The position numbers were made by a program, and so were the translations under genes. From positions 67,246 to 131,245 of the forward strand of contig NZ_JACHUZ010000013.1 in the NCBI RefSeq assembly GCF_019903425.1: a stretch of DNA of 64,000 nucleotides, in the 5' to 3' direction. Numbering within the stretch: the first letter of the stretch is position 1; each line of letters begins with the position of its first letter. Source of the stretch: Vreelandella halophila. GTDB lineage: Bacteria; Pseudomonadota; Gammaproteobacteria; Pseudomonadales; Oleiphilaceae. The notes beneath the pieces were generated by a model. It was not told the origin of the DNA. It made no database searches and was given only the letters and a program-made list of their open reading frames with translations. Shown here piece by piece: positions 43,407 through 54,509 of the stretch.

Positions 43407-43423
43407 CAGCGAAGCGCCGCATC

Positions 43424-44767
43424 ATGATCAATAAAGTACTGATTGCGAACCGGGGCGAGATCGCCCTGCGCATACTGCGGGCCTGCAAGGAACTGGGCAT
43501 CCGCACCGTAGCTGTGCATTCACGCGTGGACCGCGACCTGATGCACGTCCGCCTGGCCGACGAATCCGTCTGCATCGGGCCCAACAGCGCTGCCGACAGT
43601 TACCTCAACATCCCGGCCATCATCAGCGCCGCCGAGGTGACAGACGCCGACGCCATTCACCCCGGTTACGGTTTCCTGGCCGAAAACGCCGACTTTGCCG
43701 AACAGGTCGAGAAAAGCGGCTTCCGCTTCATCGGTCCCTCCGCCGAAACCATCCGGCTCATGGGCAACAAGGTTTCCGCCATCCGCTCCATGGTCAAGGC
43801 GGGTGTGCCCACGGTTCCGGGCTCCAACGGCCCTCTGACTGACGACGAGGAGCGCACCCGCCAGGTCGCCCGTGAAATCGGCTACCCGGTGCTGATCAAG
43901 GCCGCTTCCGGCGGCGGCGGGCGTGGCATGCAGGTGGTTCACACCGAACACGCCCTGCTCAAGGGCGTGCATGTCACCCAGCGTGAAGCCCGCGGCGCCT
44001 TTGGCGACGAAACAGTCTACCTGGAGAAATACCTGGAGCGCCCACGGCACGTGGAAGTCCAGGTGCTCGCAGACAGGCACGGCAACGTCATCCATCTGGG
44101 CGACCGTGACTGTTCCCTGCAGCGCCGCCACCAGAAGATCATCGAAGAGGCCCCCGCGCCGAACATCGACCCGGACGCCCGGGAGCGCACCCTTCAGGCC
44201 TGTCTCGACGCCTGCCGCGAGATCGGGTACGTGGGCGCCGGTACCTTTGAGTTCCTGTACCAGGATGGCGAGTACTTCTTCATCGAGATGAACACCCGTG
44301 TCCAGGTGGAGCACCCGGTCTCGGAGATGGTCACCGGTGTCGATATCGTGGCCGAGCAGATCCGGGCCGCTGCCGGCGAAGAGCTGCGCTACAGCCAGGA
44401 GGACATCGAGATCCGGGGCCATGCGCTGGAGTGCCGCATCAACGCCGAGGATCCCAAGACCTTCTCCCCCAGCCCCGGCCATGTGGAACGGTTCCACCCA
44501 CCGGGCGGGCTTGGCGTACGCGTGGACTCGCACCTGTACTCCGGCTACAGCATTCCACCGTATTACGACTCCCTGGTGGGCAAGCTCATCACTTTCGGCG
44601 AGAACCGTGACATCTGCCTCACCCGCATGCACAACGCGCTGGATGAGCTGGTCGTCATCGGCATCAAGACCAACGGATCACTGCACCAGCGGCTGGTTCG
44701 TGATGAAGGCTTCCGCAGCGGAGACATCACGATCCACTACCTGGAACAGCTGATCCGACGGGACTGA
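43424..44767 (+). CDS. accC: Biotin carboxylase of acetyl-CoA carboxylase
   Basis: A 447-residue ATP-grasp enzyme that carboxylates the biotin on AccB. The N-terminal [20 protein letters not shown], the glycine-rich ATP loop [12 protein letters not shown], and the catalytic [20 protein letters not shown] are all canonical. It follows accB and is followed four bases later by prmA. Confidence 0.98.
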   Translation: MINKVLIANRGEIALRILRACKELGIRTVAVHSRVDRDLMHVRLADESVCIGPNSAADSYLNIPAIISAAEVTDADAIHPGYGFLAENADFAEQVEKSGFRFIGPSAETIRLMGNKVSAIRSMVKAGVPTVPGSNGPLTDDEERTRQVAREIGYPVLIKAASGGGGRGMQVVHTEHALLKGVHVTQREARGAFGDETVYLEKYLERPRHVEVQVLADRHGNVIHLGDRDCSLQRRHQKIIEEAPAPNIDPDARERTLQACLDACREIGYVGAGTFEFLYQDGEYFFIEMNTRVQVEHPVSEMVTGVDIVAEQIRAAAGEELRYSQEDIEIRGHALECRINAEDPKTFSPSPGHVERFHPPGGLGVRVDSHLYSGYSIPPYYDSLVGKLITFGENRDICLTRMHNALDELVVIGIKTNGSLHQRLVRDEGFRSGDITIHYLEQLIRRD

Positions 44768-44771
44768 GCCT

Positions 44772-45668
44772 ATGGCCTGGGTTCAGCTTCACATCCAGTC
44801 GGACAGTGAGCACGCCGAGCTGCTGGAACAGATGCTGCTCGAAGCCGGTGCCGAGGCCGTGAGCATGGAAGACACCGAGGATACCCCGCTCTATGAACCG
44901 GAGCGGGGCAGCACACCGCTGTGGGACAGCACCACGGTGACCGGGCTGTTCCAGGGCGATGCGGACCTCGCCGATATCCAGGCCCAGGTGGCCGAAGCCT
45001 ACCACTCGGCCACCCAGACCCACCTGGAGTCCATGGAAACGGAACTGCTTGAGGACCGGGAATGGGAGCGGGCCTGGATGGATGACTTCCGGCCCGAACG
45101 CTTCGGCAACCGCCTGTGGATCTGCCCCAGCTGGCAGGACCCGCCGGAGCCGGGCGCCGTGAACATCATCCTGGACCCCGGGCTCGCATTCGGTTCCGGA
45201 ACCCACCCCACCACCCGGCTCTGTCTGGAATGGCTGGACGCCAACCCCGTGGAAGGCCAGAGCGTTGTGGATTACGGTTGCGGCTCCGGCATCCTCGGCC
45301 TGGCGGCGCTCAAGCTCGGAGCCCGGCACGTGGTCGGCACCGACAACGACCCCCAGGCACTGGACGCCAGCCGGGACAATGCCCGACGCAACGGCATTCC
45401 GGATGACGCCCTGGCGCTGTACGCGCCTGAGGACCAGCCGGAAACCCACTGTGACCTAATGCTTGCCAACATACTGGCCCAGCCATTACTGTCTCTGGCA
45501 CCAACACTGGCCGGTCAGGTGCGGCCGGGCGGACGAATCGTGCTTTCGGGCATCCTGTCCAGCCAGGCCGACTCGATCAGTGATCGCTATGCCCACTGGT
45601 TCCACATGCAGTCACCGACGGAACAGGAAGGCTGGATCTGCCTGACCGGCACGCGCCACACGGACTGA
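44772..45668 (+). CDS. prmA: Ribosomal protein L11 methyltransferase
   Basis: A 298-residue SAM-dependent methyltransferase that modifies L11. An N-terminal substrate-recognition domain is followed by LDPGLAFGSGTHPTTRLCLE and motif I VVDYGCGSGILGLAALKLGA, with NILAQPL (the NPPY-like motif) near 227. It is cotranscribed with accBC and the following zinc-ribbon gene. Confidence 0.96.
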   Translation: MAWVQLHIQSDSEHAELLEQMLLEAGAEAVSMEDTEDTPLYEPERGSTPLWDSTTVTGLFQGDADLADIQAQVAEAYHSATQTHLESMETELLEDREWERAWMDDFRPERFGNRLWICPSWQDPPEPGAVNIILDPGLAFGSGTHPTTRLCLEWLDANPVEGQSVVDYGCGSGILGLAALKLGARHVVGTDNDPQALDASRDNARRNGIPDDALALYAPEDQPETHCDLMLANILAQPLLSLAPTLAGQVRPGGRIVLSGILSSQADSISDRYAHWFHMQSPTEQEGWICLTGTRHTD

Positions 45669-45683
45669 AGTGGAGCCGACTGC

Positions 45684-46808
45684 ATGGCCACAGAAACGGA
45701 AACACTCACCCGCTGCCCCTACTGCCAGACGCGGTTCCGGGTAACCCCGCGCCAGATCGAGGCGGCCCGGGGGCGGGTGCGCTGTGGCCATTGCCTGTAT
45801 GTGTTCAATGCCGTGGAGCACGCCGAGCCGGAAGAGGACACAACCACCGAATCCGGGAACACGGTCCCACTGGATCAGTCTTCCGGAGCAGAAACCGGCG
45901 AAGACGACCTGGTCTTCGACGACAACCCGGAGGAGGACGCCCAGGAGGGCCGCTATGCCGGCCACGACGAGCCGAAGGAAGAGGAATTCAGCGAGGATTT
46001 CCTGGCCCTGGATGCCGGCGACCGCTCGGGCTTCCGCAGCGAACTGGACGACCTGGATTCCCGGGAACAGCTGGAGGACGACGAAAGCTGGGCAGAGTCA
46101 CTGCTTCAGGAAATCGAGAGCGAACCGGCCCCGGCAGCCAGCGAGCCGAAGCCCCCTTCCGAACCTCCTGCCCCGGAACCGCCGCCCCGGGAACAGGCGC
46201 CTGACCCAGAACTTGAGCTGGAGCCTACCCCCCGGCAGGAACCCCGCAAAGCCTCCAGCTCGGAACCGGCCTGGCAGTCACTGAGCACCGACCCCATTGT
46301 CGCCAGCCGGCCGGACCGCTGGCGCTGGCTCCGCAGGCTGGCCTGGCTGCTGGGCATTGCCGGCATGGTCGGGCTGCTGGTATACCAGCTGGGCTGGTAC
46401 CGGTTCGAACGGCTGGCACTCTACGAACCCATCCGCCCCTGGTACGAGCAGGCCTGTGACTGGGTTGGGTGTGAGCTGCCCCCGCTGGTGGCGACCGACG
46501 CGCTTGAACCTCGCCGGCTGGTGGTACGCAGCCACCCCGACATCGCCGATGCCCTGCTGCTGGAGGTCACCATCGTCAACGAGGCCGGCTTTGACCAGCC
46601 CTGGCCCGCCATCGCCCTGAGCTTCTCCAACCTCAACAACGATGTGGTGGCCCAGCGTGTATTCCAGCCCCAGGACTACCTGGCGGACGAGGAGACAGAA
46701 CGCGGCCATGTTCCCTCCAGAGAAGGCCGGCGCATCCGCCTGGGGCTTCAGGACCCGGGCAAGGACGCCATCAACTACCGGATCGACTTCCTCCCCGCGC
46801 GTCAATAG
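45684..46808 (+). CDS. Zinc-ribbon/DUF3426 membrane protein
   Basis: A 374-residue protein. The N-terminal zinc ribbon has CPYCQTRF and VRCGHC (two Cys pairs). A long acidic, Pro/Glu-rich linker (about 45-205) leads to one membrane helix (LAWLLGIAGMVGLLVYQLGW, about 217-236). A C-terminal DUF3426 domain (AWPAIALSFSNLNNDVVAQR and FLPARQ at the end) is extracytoplasmic. Such proteins are conserved between prmA and dusB in gammaproteobacteria, but their role is not known. The linker is expected to be disordered. Confidence 0.88.
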   Translation: MATETETLTRCPYCQTRFRVTPRQIEAARGRVRCGHCLYVFNAVEHAEPEEDTTTESGNTVPLDQSSGAETGEDDLVFDDNPEEDAQEGRYAGHDEPKEEEFSEDFLALDAGDRSGFRSELDDLDSREQLEDDESWAESLLQEIESEPAPAASEPKPPSEPPAPEPPPREQAPDPELELEPTPRQEPRKASSSEPAWQSLSTDPIVASRPDRWRWLRRLAWLLGIAGMVGLLVYQLGWYRFERLALYEPIRPWYEQACDWVGCELPPLVATDALEPRRLVVRSHPDIADALLLEVTIVNEAGFDQPWPAIALSFSNLNNDVVAQRVFQPQDYLADEETERGHVPSREGRRIRLGLQDPGKDAINYRIDFLPARQ

Positions 46809-46942
46809 TCCCGACCCAAAAATACTCAGTTTTTCAGCCAGCCAGCCCCTTTAATGGGATGGGAGCCCGGAGTATCATTGTCTCCCCCTGAGCTGGTCGA
46901 GATTTGACCAACCCGCACGGATCCAATCACCGGGAGAACGCT

Positions 46943-47932
46943 GTGGTCGCCATTGGCCCCCATACGCTGCCCAATAATCTGGTTCTGGCCCCCATGGCGG
47001 GTGTCACGGACAGACCCTTCCGGCTCCTGTGCCGCAGAATGGGTGCTGGTCTCGCCATCTCGGAGATGGTCACAGCGGACGCCAGCCTGTGGAGTTCCCG
47101 CAAGTCCCAGCAGCGCATGGACCATGACGGTGAACCGGAGCCCATCGCGGTCCAGATCGCCGGCGGCGATGCGCCCATGCTGGCCGAGGCCGCCCGGTTC
47201 AACGTGGCCAACGGCGCCCGGATCATCGACATCAACATGGGCTGCCCCGCGAAAAAGGTCTGCAACAAGGCCGCGGGATCCGCGCTGATGCGCGACGAAG
47301 CCCTGGTGCGCGAGATCCTGGAGTCCGTTGCGGCGGCCGTTGACGTGCCGGTCACGCTCAAGATGCGCACCGGCTGGGACGGCGATAACAAAAACGCCGT
47401 AACCATCGCGCGCATGGCCGAAGACGCCGGCATTGCCGCACTGGCGGTGCACGGGCGCACCCGCGCCGATGCGTACAAGGGTGAGGCGGAATACGACACC
47501 ATTGCCCGGGTGAAACAGGCCGTGGATGTTCCCGTCTTCGCCAATGGCGACGTGGACTCGCCCCGCAAGGCCGCGCAGGTTCTGCGGGAAACCGGAACCG
47601 ATGGCCTGTTCATCGGCCGGGCCGCCCAGGGCAGGCCCTGGCTCTTCCGCCAGATCAACCACTATCTGGCCACGGGCGAAGAACTCCCTGAGCCCGAGCC
47701 GGAGGAGATCCGGGAGACCCTAATGGGTCACGTGGAAGCACTGCATGCGTTCTACGGCGAGTACATCGGTCTTCGCGTGGCGCGCAAGCACGTGGGCTGG
47801 TATCTCCAGGCCCGTGATCCGGACAAGACATTCCGTCGGCACTTCAATGGCATTGAAGAGGCCGGCGCGCAGCTTCAGCTGCTCGATCATTACTTTCAAG
47901 GCATCCAGACAGAAGAGGTACGTGTCGCATGA
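46943..47932 (+). CDS. dusB: tRNA-dihydrouridine synthase B
   Basis: A 329-residue FMN enzyme reducing uridine (position 17) in tRNA. Signatures: [20 protein letters not shown], the catalytic-Cys region [18 protein letters not shown], and ANGDVDSP with [13 protein letters not shown] for FMN binding. GTG 46943 with GGGAGA upstream is preferred over the longer frame to 46904. It overlaps fis by four bases, the classic dusB-fis operon. Confidence 0.95.
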   Translation: MVAIGPHTLPNNLVLAPMAGVTDRPFRLLCRRMGAGLAISEMVTADASLWSSRKSQQRMDHDGEPEPIAVQIAGGDAPMLAEAARFNVANGARIIDINMGCPAKKVCNKAAGSALMRDEALVREILESVAAAVDVPVTLKMRTGWDGDNKNAVTIARMAEDAGIAALAVHGRTRADAYKGEAEYDTIARVKQAVDVPVFANGDVDSPRKAAQVLRETGTDGLFIGRAAQGRPWLFRQINHYLATGEELPEPEPEEIRETLMGHVEALHAFYGEYIGLRVARKHVGWYLQARDPDKTFRRHFNGIEEAGAQLQLLDHYFQGIQTEEVRVA

Positions 47933-48237
47933 GCACTGAATTCATGGCCGAGGACAACCGGGCCCGGCAAACGGATGAGCCCCTGACCACTGCAGCCGGC
48001 AACGGTCAGACCGTCACGTTGCGCGACAGCGTGGAACAGGCCCTGGAGAACTACTTCTCCCAGCTCGACGGCGCGCCGGTCAGCGACGTCTACCAGCTGG
48101 TCCTGTCCGAAGTGGAAGCGCCGCTGCTGGAGAAGGTCATGGAGTACACCGGCGACAACCAGACACGTGCCTCCGCCATGCTCGGTCTCAACCGGGGCAC
48201 CCTGCGCAAGAAGCTCAAGCAGTACGGCCTGCTGTAA
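47929..48237 (+). CDS. fis: DNA-binding protein Fis
   Basis: A 102-residue nucleoid protein. The C-terminal HTH ([20 protein letters not shown], then KQYGLL) is nearly identical to that of enteric Fis, and [20 protein letters not shown] forms the dimer core. It bends DNA at rRNA promoters and recombination enhancers. It is translationally coupled to dusB and lies 15 bases before purH. Confidence 0.97.
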   Translation: MSTEFMAEDNRARQTDEPLTTAAGNGQTVTLRDSVEQALENYFSQLDGAPVSDVYQLVLSEVEAPLLEKVMEYTGDNQTRASAMLGLNRGTLRKKLKQYGLL

Positions 48238-48252
48238 GGAGTCAGAGCCATC

Positions 48253-49839
48253 ATGACGGAACAGCCCAATGCGACCCCCATACGCCGGGCGCTGATCAGC
48301 GTCTCGGATAAGGCCGGTATTGTTGAATTCGCCCAGGCCCTGCGCAAGCGCGGCGTGGAGATCCTCTCCACTGGCGGCACTTTCCGGCTTCTGACCAGCA
48401 GTGGCATCGAGGCGAAGGAAGTCTCCGACCACACCGGCTTCCCGGAAATCATGGGCGGCCGGGTCAAGACGCTGCACCCGCTGATACACGGCGGCATCCT
48501 CGGTCGGCGCGGCACGGACGACGAGGTCATGGCGGAACAGGGGATCGAGCCCATCGACATGGTGGTGGTCAACCTCTACCCCTTCGAACAGACCGTTGCC
48601 GACCCGGACTGCGACCTGCCCACCGCCATCGAGAACATCGACATCGGCGGCCCCGGCATGCTGAGAGCCGCCGCCAAGAACCACCAGGATGTAGCCGTCG
48701 CTGTGAACGCCGGCGATTACAACCGCATCCTGAACGAAATGGACGCCAACGACGGCGGCCTGCGCAGCGCCACCCGCTTCGACCTGGCCACCCGGGCCTT
48801 TGAGCACACCGCGGCCTACGACGGCGCCATCGCCAACTACCTGGGCGGCCGGCTCGACAGCCAGGCGGAGCCGGATCCCTTCCCGCGCACCTTCAACAAT
48901 CAGTTCGAGAAGGTGCAGGACATGCGTTACGGCGAGAACCCGCACCAGAGTGCCGCGTTCTACCGTGAACGGGGCGCCACCGAAGCCTCCGTCTCCACGG
49001 CGCGCCAGCTCCAGGGCAAGGCCCTGTCCTACAACAACGTGGCGGATACCGATGCCGCACTGGAATGCGTCAAACCCTTCGCGGACCCGGCCTGTGTGAT
49101 CGTCAAGCACGCCAACCCCTGTGGCGTGGCCATCGGCTCGGACCTGAAACAGGCGTACGAGCTGGCCTTCGCCACGGACCCGACCTCGTCTTTCGGCGGC
49201 ATCATCGCCTTCAACCGCCCGCTGGATCCGGAAGCGGCGGCGGCGATCATCGAACGCCAGTTCGTGGAAGTGATCATCGCGCCGGAGATCACGCCTGAAG
49301 CAGCTGAGGTGCTTGCGGCCAAGAAGAACGTGCGCGTTCTCGCCTGCGGTCCCTTCAATGACGAACGCATTGCGGCCTGGGACTACAAGCGTGTAACAGG
49401 TGGCCTGCTGGTCCAGGACCGCGACTTGGGCATGGTCGATGAGAACAGCCTGCAGATGGTGACCCAGCGCTCACCGGATCAGGACGAGCTGGAAGACCTG
49501 CTGTTCGCCTGGGAAGTGGCCAAGTACGTCAAGTCCAACGCCATTGTCTACGCCCGCCATGGGCGCACTATCGGTATCGGCGCCGGCCAGATGAGCCGTG
49601 TCTACAGCGCCCGCATTGCCGGCATCAAGGCCGCCGACGAGGGCCTTGAGGTAAAGGGCTCGGTCATGGCCTCGGACGCCTTCTTCCCATTCCGGGACGG
49701 CATCGACCAGGCCGCCGAAGCGGGTATCCAGGCGGTGATCCAGCCCGGCGGCTCCATGCGCGACCAGGAAGTGATCGACGCTGCCAACGAGCACGGCATC
49801 GCCATGGTCTTCACCGGAATGCGCCATTTCCGCCACTGA
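48253..49839 (+). CDS. purH: Bifunctional AICAR transformylase/IMP cyclohydrolase
   Basis: A 528-residue enzyme for the last two steps of IMP synthesis. The N-terminal IMP cyclohydrolase domain (about 1-195) has [20 protein letters not shown] and [16 protein letters not shown]. The C-terminal transformylase domain has [13 protein letters not shown], the catalytic [11 protein letters not shown] and [11 protein letters not shown]. Followed nine bases later by purD. Confidence 0.98.
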   Translation: MTEQPNATPIRRALISVSDKAGIVEFAQALRKRGVEILSTGGTFRLLTSSGIEAKEVSDHTGFPEIMGGRVKTLHPLIHGGILGRRGTDDEVMAEQGIEPIDMVVVNLYPFEQTVADPDCDLPTAIENIDIGGPGMLRAAAKNHQDVAVAVNAGDYNRILNEMDANDGGLRSATRFDLATRAFEHTAAYDGAIANYLGGRLDSQAEPDPFPRTFNNQFEKVQDMRYGENPHQSAAFYRERGATEASVSTARQLQGKALSYNNVADTDAALECVKPFADPACVIVKHANPCGVAIGSDLKQAYELAFATDPTSSFGGIIAFNRPLDPEAAAAIIERQFVEVIIAPEITPEAAEVLAAKKNVRVLACGPFNDERIAAWDYKRVTGGLLVQDRDLGMVDENSLQMVTQRSPDQDELEDLLFAWEVAKYVKSNAIVYARHGRTIGIGAGQMSRVYSARIAGIKAADEGLEVKGSVMASDAFFPFRDGIDQAAEAGIQAVIQPGGSMRDQEVIDAANEHGIAMVFTGMRHFRH

Positions 49840-49848
49840 GGGAGGCTT

Positions 49849-51132
49849 ATGCAGGTTCTGATCATCGGCGGCGGTGGCCGCGAACACGCTTTGGCCTGGA
49901 AGGCGGCCCAGTCTCCCAGGGTTCAGCAGGTCTATGCAGCGCCCGGCAATGCCGGTACCGCACTGGAGCCGGGCGTTGAGAACCTGGCCCTGGCGGACGA
50001 CGACATCGACGGCCTTACTGAGTTCGCCACGAAGAATGGCATTGATCTGGTCATTGTGGGCCCCGAGGCGCCGCTTGTGGCCGGCATCAGTGACCGTCTG
50101 CGCGAAGCCGGGGTGGCTGTGTTCGGGCCCAGCGAGGCAGCGGCACAGCTGGAAGGCTCCAAGAGCTTCGCCAAGGATTTCCTGGCGCGCCACAGCATCC
50201 CGACGGCCGAGTACCGGACCTTTGCGGATCCGGAGACCGCTCTGGAGTACATCCGCGAGAAGGGTGCTCCCATCGTGGTCAAGGCGGACGGTCTCGCCGC
50301 CGGCAAGGGCGTGATCGTAGCCGAGACCCTGGGCGAGGCGGAGGACGCGGTGCGCGACATGCTCGCCGGCAACACCTTCGGGGATGCCGGCCACCGCGTG
50401 GTGGTTGAGGAATGCCTGGTGGGCGAGGAAGCCAGCTTCATTGTCATGGTGGACGGCTCGAACATCCTGCCTCTGGCGAGCAGCCAGGACCACAAGCGCG
50501 TTGGCGACGACGACACCGGCGCCAACACCGGCGGCATGGGCGCCTATTCCCCGGCACCCGTGGTTACGGATGAAGTCCATGAGCGCATCATGCGGGAAGT
50601 CATCGAGCCCACGGTGGCCGGCATGGCGGATGAGAGCCATCCCTACACCGGCTTTCTGTACGCCGGGCTCATGATCACCCCCAATGGCTCGCCCAAGGTG
50701 ATCGAGTTCAACTGCCGGCTGGGCGACCCGGAAACCCAGCCCCTGCTGATGCGACTGCGCTCGGACCTGGTCGAGCTTTGCCTGGCCGCCACCCAGGGCG
50801 GGCTGGGCCGCCGGAAGTGCGACTGGGATGAGCGCACAGCCCTGGGCGTGGTGATGGCTGCGGGCGGTTACCCCGCCAAATACCGCAAGGGTGACACCAT
50901 CACCGGCCTGGACAGTGTGGGCGGCGACGGCATCAAGGTGTTCCACGCTGGCACCCAGGACGATGACAACGGCCGGATCGTCACCGCAGGTGGGCGTGTC
51001 CTGTGCGTGACGGCTCTGGGCGATTCCGTCGCCGAGGCGCAGAAGAACGCCTACGCTGGGGTGGATCGGATCCAGTGGGAAGACGCCTACTTCCGTGGCG
51101 ACATCGGCTTCCGGGCCCTGAACCGGGGGTAA
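49849..51132 (+). CDS. purD: Phosphoribosylamine-glycine ligase
   Basis: A 427-residue ATP-grasp enzyme for the second step of purine synthesis. It has [20 protein letters not shown], the ATP-binding [27 protein letters not shown] and the family signature [14 protein letters not shown]. Its stop is followed within 15 bases by a truncated TauE fragment. Confidence 0.98.
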   Translation: MQVLIIGGGGREHALAWKAAQSPRVQQVYAAPGNAGTALEPGVENLALADDDIDGLTEFATKNGIDLVIVGPEAPLVAGISDRLREAGVAVFGPSEAAAQLEGSKSFAKDFLARHSIPTAEYRTFADPETALEYIREKGAPIVVKADGLAAGKGVIVAETLGEAEDAVRDMLAGNTFGDAGHRVVVEECLVGEEASFIVMVDGSNILPLASSQDHKRVGDDDTGANTGGMGAYSPAPVVTDEVHERIMREVIEPTVAGMADESHPYTGFLYAGLMITPNGSPKVIEFNCRLGDPETQPLLMRLRSDLVELCLAATQGGLGRRKCDWDERTALGVVMAAGGYPAKYRKGDTITGLDSVGGDGIKVFHAGTQDDDNGRIVTAGGRVLCVTALGDSVAEAQKNAYAGVDRIQWEDAYFRGDIGFRALNRG

Positions 51133-51135
51133 CCC

Positions 51136-51360
51136 CCTCCACCTCTCATGGCTGAGCCGATCCTCACCTGGGGCCTGCTGATTACCGCCGCCTTCCTGGG
51201 CGGCGGCATCGTCTGGCTCCAAGCGCTGGTCATGATGATCTCGGCGGTAGCCGGTGGCTATGTGGTGGCTCGAGTGGCCCGCCAGCTGCCGGAATCCACC
51301 ATCCGCTTCGTGATCATTGCCACCGGTGCGGTGATGACGGCGCTGTTCTTCCTGAACTGA
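51136..51360 (+). pseudogene. C-terminal remnant of a TauE/SafE-type permease gene
   Basis: A 70-residue frame starting at ATG 51148 contains WLQALVMMISAVAGGYVVAR followed by VARQLPESTIRFVIIATGAVMTALFF. That is the final two helices and the GGYxxARxARxLP loop of TauE/SafE-family permeases, which are normally about 250 residues. Nothing matching the N-terminal 70 percent lies between purD and this point, so the 5' part has been deleted. A 70-residue protein could still be made, but no good ribosome binding site is seen. Confidence 0.65.
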
Positions 51361-52032
51361 TCAGCCTTCCGCCTTGCGCTCCGAATAACGGCTGACCAGA
51401 TATTCCGACCGATCCCGCAGCAGCAGGGTGAACTTCACCAGCTCCTCCATCACGTCCACGACCCGGTCATAGAGCGGAGACGGCAGCATCCGGCCTGCCT
51501 CATCGAACTCCTGGTAGGCCTTGGGCACGGAGGACTGGTTGGGGATGGTGATCATGCGCATCCAGCGCCCGAGGATCCGCAGGTTATTGACCGCGTTGAA
51601 CGACTGCGAACCACCGGAGACCTGCAGTACCGCCAGGGTCCGGCCCTGGGTTGGCCGCACGCCACCCACGGACAGCGGCAGCCAGTCGATCTGGGTCTTC
51701 ATTATACCGGTCATGTTCCCATGACGCTCCGGGCTGACCCAGACGTGCGCCTCGGACCATTGCGAAAGCTCGCGCAGTTCCTGAACCTTCGGATGATCGG
51801 CCTCCGCATCATCCGGTAGCGGCAGACCCGAGGGATTAAACATGCGGGTCTCGGCCCCAAACTCGTGCAACAGGCGCTGCGCCTCCTCAGCGAGGAAGCG
51901 GCTGTAGGAGCGCTCGCGAAGGGAGCCGTAAAGCAGAAGCACCCGCGGCGGATGGGCACTACCGGGGCTGTTGAGCTTGGTCAGGTCCGGGTGGTCCAGG
52001 AAGGTCCGGTCCACATTCGGCAGATCATTCAT
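51361..52032 (-). CDS. arsH: Arsenical resistance protein ArsH
   Basis: A 223-residue NADPH-dependent FMN reductase of the flavodoxin fold. [20 protein letters not shown] binds the FMN phosphate, and [20 protein letters not shown] and the C-terminal [14 protein letters not shown] are ArsH signatures. ArsH oxidises trivalent organoarsenicals. It is the last gene of the arsRCBH operon, 10 bases after arsB, and its stop abuts the TauE remnant. Confidence 0.96.
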   Translation of the reverse strand: MNDLPNVDRTFLDHPDLTKLNSPGSAHPPRVLLLYGSLRERSYSRFLAEEAQRLLHEFGAETRMFNPSGLPLPDDAEADHPKVQELRELSQWSEAHVWVSPERHGNMTGIMKTQIDWLPLSVGGVRPTQGRTLAVLQVSGGSQSFNAVNNLRILGRWMRMITIPNQSSVPKAYQEFDEAGRMLPSPLYDRVVDVMEELVKFTLLLRDRSEYLVSRYSERKAEG

Positions 52033-52042
52033 TCGGTGCTCC

Positions 52043-53077
52043 TCAGGCCTGGCTGATTTCCGGGAAATAGCGGCGGGTACGGTTGGCGATCTTGACCAGC
52101 GCCAGCATCAGAGGCACTTCCACCAGAACGCCGACCACGGTCGCCAGCGCCGCCCCGGACTGCAGGCCGAACAGCGCAATGGCCGCCGCCACCGCCAGCT
52201 CGAAGAAGTTGCTGGCACCGATCATGGCCCCCGGCGCCGCCACGCTGTGCGGCACCTTCCAGGCCCGCGCCCACCCATAGGCCAGCGCGAAGATCAGCAG
52301 CGTCTGGACGATGAGCGGCACCGCGATCAGGGCGATGTGGATGGGATGCTGCAGGATCACCTCGCCCTGGAAAGCGAACAGCAGCACCAGCGTCAGGATC
52401 AGGCCCGCCGGGGTAATGGGGCCGATCCGATTCATGAAGACGCTGTCGAACCAGTCCTTCCCTTTCCGGGCGATGACCGCACGGCGCGTGAGGTACCCGG
52501 CGATCAGCGGGATGACGATATAGAGCAGGACGGAAAGGGCAATGGTTTCCCAGGGCACCACGATGTCCGAAAGACCCAGGAGCAGCATCACGATGGGTGC
52601 GAAGGCGAACAGCATGATCAGGTCGTTCACCGACACCTGCACCAGCGTGTAGGCCGCATCACCACGGGTGAGATAGCTCCAGACGAACACCATGGCCGTA
52701 CAGGGGGCAGCCCCCAGCAGGATGGCGCCGGCCAGGTACTCACGCGCCAGCCCGGTGGGAATCAGCGGCTCGAACACCACCATCAGGAAGAACCAGGCGA
52801 TAGCAAACATGGTGAAGGGCTTGATCAGCCAGTTCACGGTGGTGGTGATCACCAGGCCCTTCGGCTGGCGGCGAACGCCCAGGATGGCGTCAAAGTCGAT
52901 CTGCACCATCATCGGAAAGATCATGGCCCAGACCAGCACCGCGACGGGAATCGACACCTGCGCCACTTCGAACCGCGACAGCCAGTCCGCGGCCCCGGGA
53001 GCAAACTGCCCAAGCGCCACCCCGATGACAATGGCCACGGCAACCCAGACCGAGAGGTAGCGCTCAAAGACGTTCAT
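52043..53077 (-). CDS. arsB: Arsenite efflux permease, ACR3 family
   Basis: A ten-helix secondary transporter of about 344 residues extruding arsenite. [20 protein letters not shown] contains the essential Cys of helix 4, and [18 protein letters not shown] contains the conserved Glu of helix 9. The start is uncertain: ATG 53077 ([12 protein letters not shown]) fits homologous N-termini, while ATG 53128 and 53173 would overlap arsC by 23 and 68 bases. Confidence 0.94.
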   Translation of the reverse strand: MNVFERYLSVWVAVAIVIGVALGQFAPGAADWLSRFEVAQVSIPVAVLVWAMIFPMMVQIDFDAILGVRRQPKGLVITTTVNWLIKPFTMFAIAWFFLMVVFEPLIPTGLAREYLAGAILLGAAPCTAMVFVWSYLTRGDAAYTLVQVSVNDLIMLFAFAPIVMLLLGLSDIVVPWETIALSVLLYIVIPLIAGYLTRRAVIARKGKDWFDSVFMNRIGPITPAGLILTLVLLFAFQGEVILQHPIHIALIAVPLIVQTLLIFALAYGWARAWKVPHSVAAPGAMIGASNFFELAVAAAIALFGLQSGAALATVVGVLVEVPLMLALVKIANRTRRYFPEISQA

Positions 53078-53105
53078 GCCCTCGCTGACCGAGGGTAGGT
53101 CCTGG

Positions 53106-53537
53106 TTACCGTTCAAGATTGCCTCCATCAATGTCCCCGACAAGCGCTTCAACCCGCTGACGGATGTCGTCACGCACCGCGCGGAATGCCGTCATGATCT
53201 GCTCCTCACTGCCGCGCACCCGGGCCGGGTCCGGCAGCCCCCAGTGGCGCTTGAGCGTCCCCGGCGGCACTATCGGGCAGGACTCGTCAGCGTCACCGCA
53301 GACCGTCACCACCAGGTCCGCCCAGTCGAGATGGGCATCCGTCAGGGTTGTGGACTGCTGGCCCCGGATATCGACGCCGAGATCATCCATCACCCCAATG
53401 GCCCTGGGGTTCTGGCCATGGGCCTCAAGCCCGGCCGAATCCACACCCAGGCGATCCCCGGCCAGCTGGCGCAGAAAGCCCTCGGCCATCTGGGAGCGGC
53501 AGGCGTTGCCAGTACACACGAAGAGCACATTCATCAT
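53106..53537 (-). CDS. arsC: Arsenate reductase, low-molecular-weight phosphatase type
   Basis: A 143-residue thioredoxin-linked ArsC. The CX5R phosphate loop is VCTGNACRSQMAEGF (Cys8-Arg14). The redox Cys lies in VVTVCGDADESCPIVPPG, with the catalytic Asp in LPDPARV. It reduces arsenate to arsenite for the downstream efflux pump. Either of the two ATGs at 53537 and 53534 may be used; GAGG upstream favours the second by spacing. Confidence 0.96.
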   Translation of the reverse strand: MMNVLFVCTGNACRSQMAEGFLRQLAGDRLGVDSAGLEAHGQNPRAIGVMDDLGVDIRGQQSTTLTDAHLDWADLVVTVCGDADESCPIVPPGTLKRHWGLPDPARVRGSEEQIMTAFRAVRDDIRQRVEALVGDIDGGNLER

Positions 53538-53543
53538 CGAACC

Positions 53544-53882
53544 TCACTGGACCGCATTGAGGGAGGGGCGCTGCCCCATGTCACAGAGACGGGCACGGAA
53601 CTCGCCAAGGTCCCGGGATGCCAGCACCGAGCGCAGGGTCTGACGGGCCCAGTCCGGCAGATCCGGGGCGAGACGGTAATGCACCCACTGCCCCCGGCGC
53701 TCATCCTGCACGATGCCCTGGTCCCGCAGCTGGGAGAGATGGCGTGAGATCCGGGGCTGGGAAAGCTCCAGCGCAGCCACCAGCTCACAGACACAGAGCC
53801 GCCCTTCCTGTTCAAGGAGAAGGAGGCTGTTGAGCCGGGTGGTATCCGAAAGCGCACGGAAGAACTGTTCAGGGGTTACCAT
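53544..53882 (-). CDS. arsR: Arsenic-responsive repressor ArsR
   Basis: A 112-residue winged-helix repressor. RLCVCELVAALELSQPRISR contains the arsenite-binding CVC pair followed by the recognition helix, and HLSQLRDQGIVQDERRGQWV forms the wing. It derepresses arsRCBH on arsenite binding. ATG 53882 is chosen over the upstream GTG 53888. The first gene of the operon; arsC follows six bases later. Confidence 0.94.
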   Translation of the reverse strand: MVTPEQFFRALSDTTRLNSLLLLEQEGRLCVCELVAALELSQPRISRHLSQLRDQGIVQDERRGQWVHYRLAPDLPDWARQTLRSVLASRDLGEFRARLCDMGQRPSLNAVQ

Positions 53883-53925
53883 ATGCACATATCCATATAT
53901 CTACAAAAGCAACTATACAGGAGCC
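53880..53925. promoter_or_regulatory. ars operon promoter/operator region
   Basis: An AT-rich segment directly upstream of arsR in an otherwise GC-rich region, with repeated ATAT blocks (CATATGCACATATCCATATA). ArsR operators typically are AT-rich imperfect dyads overlapping the -10/-35. The exact site cannot be fixed. Confidence 0.35.
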
Positions 53926-53956
53926 ATGGCAGGGCGCCAAGCCTTATGCCGGATCC

Positions 53957-54394
53957 TCAGTACCCGGTGATCGTAACCGGTTCCAGCTCCGGTACGCCTC
54001 GCCGCCGCCGGATCCAGTTGATGGAACGGAACACCGGGGGTCGGGAGACGACCCAGCGCTCCAGGTGATACTTGCCGGGAAAGTTGAGCAGCGTCAGCGC
54101 GATCACGATGGTCAGCAGGCCCTGGCCCGGCAGGACCAGCATGGCAATACCGGCCACCAGGAGAACCAGCCCCAGAAGGTTCTTGAGGATCAGCACAACC
54201 AGGCCCATCACGGGATGGCGCTGGAGGATCAGGCGGGTGCCGCGCTCTGGGCGGACAAAGTAGTCCGCGGGAATCCGCACCACGACGACCGGCACGGCCA
54301 CCAGTGTCGCCACGAACATGAACAGGGAAGCACCGCCCAGACTCCACAGGACCCATTCATGTGCTTCCAACCATGCCACCAGTCTGCTGAACAC
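53957..54394 (-). CDS. PGPGW-family transmembrane protein
   Basis: A 145-residue protein with two pairs of membrane helices (about 17-45 and 60-100) and the family-type turn AMLVLPGQGLLTIVIALTLL (PGPGW-like, here PGQG), then NFPGKYHLERW. The family is widespread in actinobacteria and gammaproteobacteria, and I know no function for it. It lies between arsR and the cfa promoter, on the strand opposite cfa. Confidence 0.8.
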   Translation of the reverse strand: MFSRLVAWLEAHEWVLWSLGGASLFMFVATLVAVPVVVVRIPADYFVRPERGTRLILQRHPVMGLVVLILKNLLGLVLLVAGIAMLVLPGQGLLTIVIALTLLNFPGKYHLERWVVSRPPVFRSINWIRRRRGVPELEPVTITGY

Positions 54395-54509
54395 GTTGCC
54401 TCGGCGCCTCCCTGATCCCCACTGTTCCCCGGCAAGCGTACCGGGTCCTTACCGGATTGCCCACCCCACCCTTGGAAGCTGAAAACATCGCCCGCATCAC
54501 AGAGGGCAG

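Noticed and set aside
49471-51222. 583-codon minus-strand frame opposite purH and purD
   Set aside because: Crosses two genuine genes in the opposite strand and has shadow-type composition with no motif.
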